Assembly: GCA_022495005.1 (NCBI GenBank)
Contig: JAGYXB010000521.1
Coordinates: 1 to 64,000, forward strand
DNA from: Rhyacophila brunnea
Taxonomy: Eukaryota > Arthropoda > Insecta > Trichoptera > Rhyacophilidae
Direction of reading: 5' to 3'
DNA length: 64,000 nucleotides
Shown here: positions 59,847 to 64,000 of the stretch, in pieces
How positions within the stretch are numbered: position 1 is the first letter of the stretch
How the letters are laid out: each line of letters opens with the position of its first letter
The notes under the pieces: model-generated
What the model was told of the DNA's origin: nothing
The model's input: only the letters and a program-made list of their open reading frames with translations
Databases searched by the model: none
Translations under genes and position numbers: made by a program

Positions 59847-61233
59847 GGGGGGACATGCTCGTCGAAGGTCAAAATTGAGTTTTTATTGTATATTCAAACC
59901 ATGATCCTGGACACTCCTTAAACGTTGTAGATGATATATTTATATACTTTTGAAGCCTTATTATCCTTTATAGTTATTTTAAACATTTGATGACTGCATA
60001 AAGTATTTTGTTACATAAAATAGTATTCTTTTAAACCTCTCGCTCTAATGTTTTAGAATATAGTCATATTTCGGTACATAACTGTGCAGTGGTGTTAAGA
60101 TTTTTTACATTTATTAATTTTAAACGCATTTATGAAACCATTAGTATAATTTATTACGAGATAATTTTTGTAAAATATTCACGATACAAAATTATATTGA
60201 TAACTTCTGTGATCCCAAATTTGACAAGAATTAGGCATTTTATTATTCAAAAAATCGGCAAGATTAACACATTTGAAGATAATTCTAAAGATACTTATTA
60301 TAAGCTATGTCTTTGACCATTCAAGTGTGATAAACATCTAATGAAAAATGATTACTTTATAATAATTATTGACCTAAGAATAAGGTAGTGTTTTTTGAAA
60401 TACGCCATTTTTTTTGTCATTCCCCAGTGGTTAAGCTACAACATACGGCCGTAGCCATAAATTGACAAACTATAATTAAAGTAGGGAGTAAAATGATATT
60501 GACGCCCGTGTTTGAACATGTACCGTTCAAAAAAAATTAAAAAAAAATCGGTTAGGTACATGTTAAAACACGCGCGTTAACATAATTTTACTTCCTACTT
60601 TAATTATAGTTTGACAATTTATGGCTAGGGCCGTATGTTGTAGCTTAACCACTGGGGAATGACAAAAGAAATGGCGTATTTCAAAAAACACTACCTTATT
60701 CTTAGGTCAATAATTATTATAAAGCAATCATTATTCATAAGATGTTTATCACACTTGAATGGTCAAAGACATAGCTTATAATAAAAATCTTTAGAATCAT
60801 CTTCAAATGTGTTAATCTTGCCGATTTTTTGAATAATAAAACGCCTAATTCTTGTCAAATTTTGATCACAGAGATTATCAAAATAATTTTTTATCGTGAA
60901 TATTTTACAAAAATTATCTCGTAATAAATTATACTAATGGTTTTATAAATGCGTTTAAAAATTAATAAATGTAAAAAATCTTAACACCACTGCACAGTTC
61001 TGTACTGAAATATGACTATATTCTAAAACATTAGAGCGAGAGGTTTAAAAGAATACTATTTTATGTAACAAAAATACTTCATACAGTCATCAAATGTTTA
61101 AAATAACTATAAAGGATAATAAGGCTTCAAAATTATATAAATAGATTATCTACAACGTTTAAGGAGGGTCCAGGATCATGGTTTGAAAATACAATAAAAA
61201 CTCAATTTTGACCTTCGACGAGCATGTCCCCCC
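59847..61233. mobile_element. Long foldback element, copy 2 (near-perfect palindrome)
   Basis: Arms 59847-60523 and 60556-61233 (677 and 678 bp) around a 32-nt loop. Ends GGGGGGACATGCTCGTCG inverted; TTAA at 61234-61237 on the right and at 59840-59843 on the left, three bases outside the G-run. Very close in sequence to copy 1. The 75-codon frame at 60089-60316 is the arm read through and also occurs in the arm of copy 4, so it is not a separate gene. Confidence 0.95.
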
Positions 61234-61237
61234 TTAA

Positions 61238-61602
61238 TAGTTTATTTAGAACGTGAAATGGCTCAAGGTTATGAATCATCAAATATATCGTTTATAACAT
61301 CGTCTCTTATAATCCAGCGTTAATGATACCCGAAGCTGTCAGTATTACGCAAAATAAAGTCAGCAAATTTTCAGGCACGAGTTCACATGAAGCAGTCGTG
61401 ACTTCGTACGAACTTGGTTACCAACTCAAAAATTCGCCTAACGTCGTTATAGCATTTATACTAGATAACTAAATGATATCTAAAAGGTAATCAAACAAAT
61501 GTAGAAATGTGTCCCTGCAAAAAATAGAGAGAACTAAGGGTAAGCCTTCATTCAGCAATAGATTGGCTGTAGCTATTGGTCTTCTTCTTATTGTGCCATC
61601 CT
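61238..61602. other. No gene seen
   Basis: Mixed composition; no recognised content. Confidence 0.45.
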
Positions 61603-62000
61603 CTAGCGAAGATTTGCCACCATCAAGGCAATCTTATCTTTATCGTCTGCTACCCGGAACAGTTCAGTGGAGCTGCACTCGTACCAATCACGGGGTTCTT
61701 AAGCCACGAAATACGGCGCCGTCCTCTGCTACGCTTACCGTCGATCGTTCCTTGAATGACAAGTTGGAGAATGCTGTACTTTTGTCCTTTCACAATGTGG
61801 CCGAGGTACTGTAGTTTCCTGGTTTTGATACTACGTAGAACTTTTCGGTCCTTCTTTATTCTATTGAGAAATTCAACATTTGTCACCCGGTTAGTCGAAG
61901 GAATTTTGAGGATGCGTCTATATAGCCACATCTTGAAAGCTTCAAGTCTCCGTGACATCTCTTGGTTTAGCGTCCATACTTCCATAAGGCTATTGGTAAA
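61603..62000 (-). pseudogene. RTE-like (second type) ORF2 C-terminus
   Basis: On the minus strand, SLMEVWTLNQEMSRRLEAF, MWLYRRILKIPSTNRVTNVE, RKLQYLGHIVKGQKYS, and SRGRRRISWLKN form the typical tail of an insect endonuclease-reverse transcriptase. A frameshift near 61690 diverts the frame. In the next frame the tail continues as DWYECSSTELFRVADD and KIALMVANLR with a TAG stop at 61603-61605. Sequence upstream of MEVWTLN (62000-62132) is unrelated AT-rich DNA, so the copy is 5'-truncated. It differs from the RTE fragment at 51552 and represents a second lineage. Confidence 0.75.
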
Positions 62001-62360
62001 AGGATGAAAAATTTGCATTTCATTGAAATAATTTATCCTAAAAAAAATGTTTTTTAATAAGTCGGCTGCCACTGTCCACTTTTCTATTTTCAGTACTATA
62101 AAACTAAAAAAACACACACAAACCTCATACATTTTTTCTTCATTTTGCGATTATCAACGGAGCTGTGCGGTTTTATGAAAATTGCTTCAGTATCCATTCT
62201 CACTCCCTTAGCAGCCACTAGACTTGTTCTATTGTATTCTATATTTTTTATATAACAAAAAAGGTATAACCTTAAATATAAAGCTCCAGTAATGAATAAT
62301 TTACCGGAAGTGCTTCTCTTTAACGTGGAAAATCTACTTGGATGAGTGGCCGTGTCATGC
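62001..62360. other. No gene seen
   Basis: Short minus-strand frame without motif. Confidence 0.4.
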
Positions 62361-62700
62361 ATTCAACTACACCGCGGTTGGAATTTTAATTGCGCCATTA
62401 ATCCCAGTTAATCTCCGTTACTCCTAACAAAAGCCTATTCAGTGCCCAGCGAAGCTTTTGTGTAATCGCTGGCCTGGGAAGCCTCCCAGAAAAAGCTACT
62501 GCCCTCTCTTCTTCGGTTCGCATTTGAAAATTCCCGCCGTACTCTGGAAAAGTCTTCGAGTGAGTCCAAGACGGTAATGTGAGATCTTAATTACGCAATT
62601 CTCTTCAGCGGGGGAAAAAATACAACCCCGAGTGTGCACCCTCTGGAATTTTCGACGAGAACTTCCCGAATATTAAATTTTATTTTCGGATACAATGTAT
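62361..62700. other. GC-richer segment, function unknown
   Basis: Balanced-composition block (GCCCAGCGAAGCTTTTG, CTGGCCTGGGAAGCCTCCCA, CAACCCCGAGTGTGCACCC) unlike its flanks, with no long open frame. It contains the short inverted pair GGGAAGCCTCCC. Candidate conserved non-coding sequence. Confidence 0.3.
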
Positions 62701-64000
62701 AACAGTGGGTATATATTTCTAGAACCGTATTCTTAGTGAGCACTTTATTATGTTACGCGCACCTACCCACCCTTTAGTTTGAACCCGAATTTTCTTATTA
62801 CAAAATTTTATATTATACTATTAATATCAGTCAATGGCAGTCTTTTTAGTAAACTTTGGATCCGCGAAAGCTTAGAAAGCTCTAGTCTCATAAAAGATAA
62901 TTAAACATTTTCAATGCGTGTGTGTATGTATGTTTATGAAACAATACTGTACCTACGTTATCTTTAAATTTGAGCTCTAAGAATCGATATCTCCGAGAAA
63001 GATTAGGTGTACACTGGCACGATTACGTTACAAACACCAGAGTTTGTGATCTGACACGTCAATCCTTAAGTGGTAAACTATGTAACTGAGACGTGCGTTC
63101 TTGATGCCGCACAAAAGAGCAATACTTCACACACTGTCAAACAAAAAGTTCTTGTCCACCTGTTAAAACTGTAAACTATCAAGCCCCTCCTGTTTAATTA
63201 ATCGCACTTCAATTTTTAAATGAGAAACGCCCCTAAATTTATCATTTAATTTTACGCTTCCGTGGTGTACAGATGTATAAATTTACGTAATTTGATGCTT
63301 TTTATAGTTAAAATATGTCTAAAACGATCAGGAAAAATATAAAAAATATTATTAGTAAACTTTAACATTATTTAAACACGCTTTGCCACCATGACAGGTA
63401 TATCACAGAGAAGTCTTCTATATGCGACTACAGCGACTACCGGTTATCGAGGAGCTCTTGTAGTTGGACAGTACCTTATGACACAGCTACACAATTTCAA
63501 TCGCCATAACCAACCCTCATCGTGCAGCGATTACTAAAGAAGCGATCTACCCGGTGCATGCCTCATATGGTAAGAGTCATGGAATATGGTAATCAGCCGA
63601 AATGTGTTAAATACTCCAATGTTGGAGCGTGATAGAGAGAAGTATGTATAGGTGTTAATCGCATGTTCATACAAATCTTAGTAATAATTAATGACCAACT
63701 CAGTAATTTCATAGCATATATGCCTTTAAATTCTGAAATTTTAGTTTCATTTCTTAAGGGTAAAATAATAATAAATTATTTCGAGCTTTCGTGATAATTG
63801 TACTGCGGAGATTTCTTTTATTTCAGATAGGATCTTTCTGTAAATGTTGGGACTGCACCAAGGTTTTCCTGTAGATTTATACAACACCTACTCATTTTTT
63901 ATCATTGTACTAGTTTTGCGATATTTAAAAAGGTTTATATTTTGACTTTTCATGAAGGTGTCTCAAATATAAGTAATTGTTTACTAATTGGGTGGGCAAT
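62701..64000. other. No gene seen
   Basis: Mostly AT-rich. A somewhat more balanced part at 63370-63660 shows no recognised motif. Confidence 0.45.

Noticed and set aside
60089..60316. Possible small protein shared between foldback copies (also 47260-47496)
   Set aside because: The frame is the arm sequence read through, is broken in other copies, and has a low-complexity hydrophobic composition expected from AT-rich DNA.
1..64000. CRISPR array or bacterial operon
   Set aside because: No regularly spaced short direct repeats with unique spacers and no prokaryotic gene organisation. The tandem repeats present are minisatellite units.

Overview
The window reads as nuclear DNA from an arthropod, most likely an insect and possibly a hemipteran. 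It is very AT-rich, has no operon-like structure, and is packed with degraded mobile elements. These include a mariner transposase, hAT elements with 8-bp target duplications, Jockey-type and RTE-type retrotransposon fragments, tRNA-derived SINEs, and TTAGG-type pentamers (the ancestral insect telomere motif). The species cannot be fixed from the sequence alone. I recognise no host protein-coding gene; the window is probably intergenic or a large intron. Nearly all short open frames are chance frames or lie inside repeats.

Layout. 1-8 kb: quiet AT-rich DNA with a broken non-LTR retrotransposon end (2.64-2.99 kb), one half of a dispersed GAGCAGGAGC repeat, and a decayed hAT-type MITE. 8.7-20.2 kb: two palindromic MITEs carrying GGTTA-like repeats, an ACCGGT-rich repeat, a truncated Jockey-like tail, a SINE, a GGCGCC-ended MITE and a sharply bounded hAT deletion derivative with exact TIRs and 8-bp TSD. 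20-33 kb: few repeats, some moderately GC-richer stretches, and a pair of ~0.5-kb direct repeats. 33-38.7 kb: a nested cluster holding the GGTTA MITE with exact 8-bp TSD, a minisatellite of ~130/167-bp units, a mariner (DD34D visible, at least four frameshifts) that seems to have landed in a pogo/Tigger-like relic, and a SINE inserted in a TIR-bearing MITE with a 7-bp TSD. 39-64 kb: four copies of a long foldback element (two nearly perfect palindromes of ~1.39 kb), hAT-like MITEs (one with an RTE fragment inside), more SINEs, a large Jockey-like reverse transcriptase fragment and an RTE-type 3' end.

Nothing here works together as a pathway. The window records successive transposition, with nesting that gives relative ages. 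The most unusual item is the foldback family: equal 677-679-bp arms around a ~33-nt loop, bordered by TTAA, with no coding capacity. Its transcripts would fold into very long hairpins. The second is the small palindromic MITE whose centre holds insect telomere-type pentamers.
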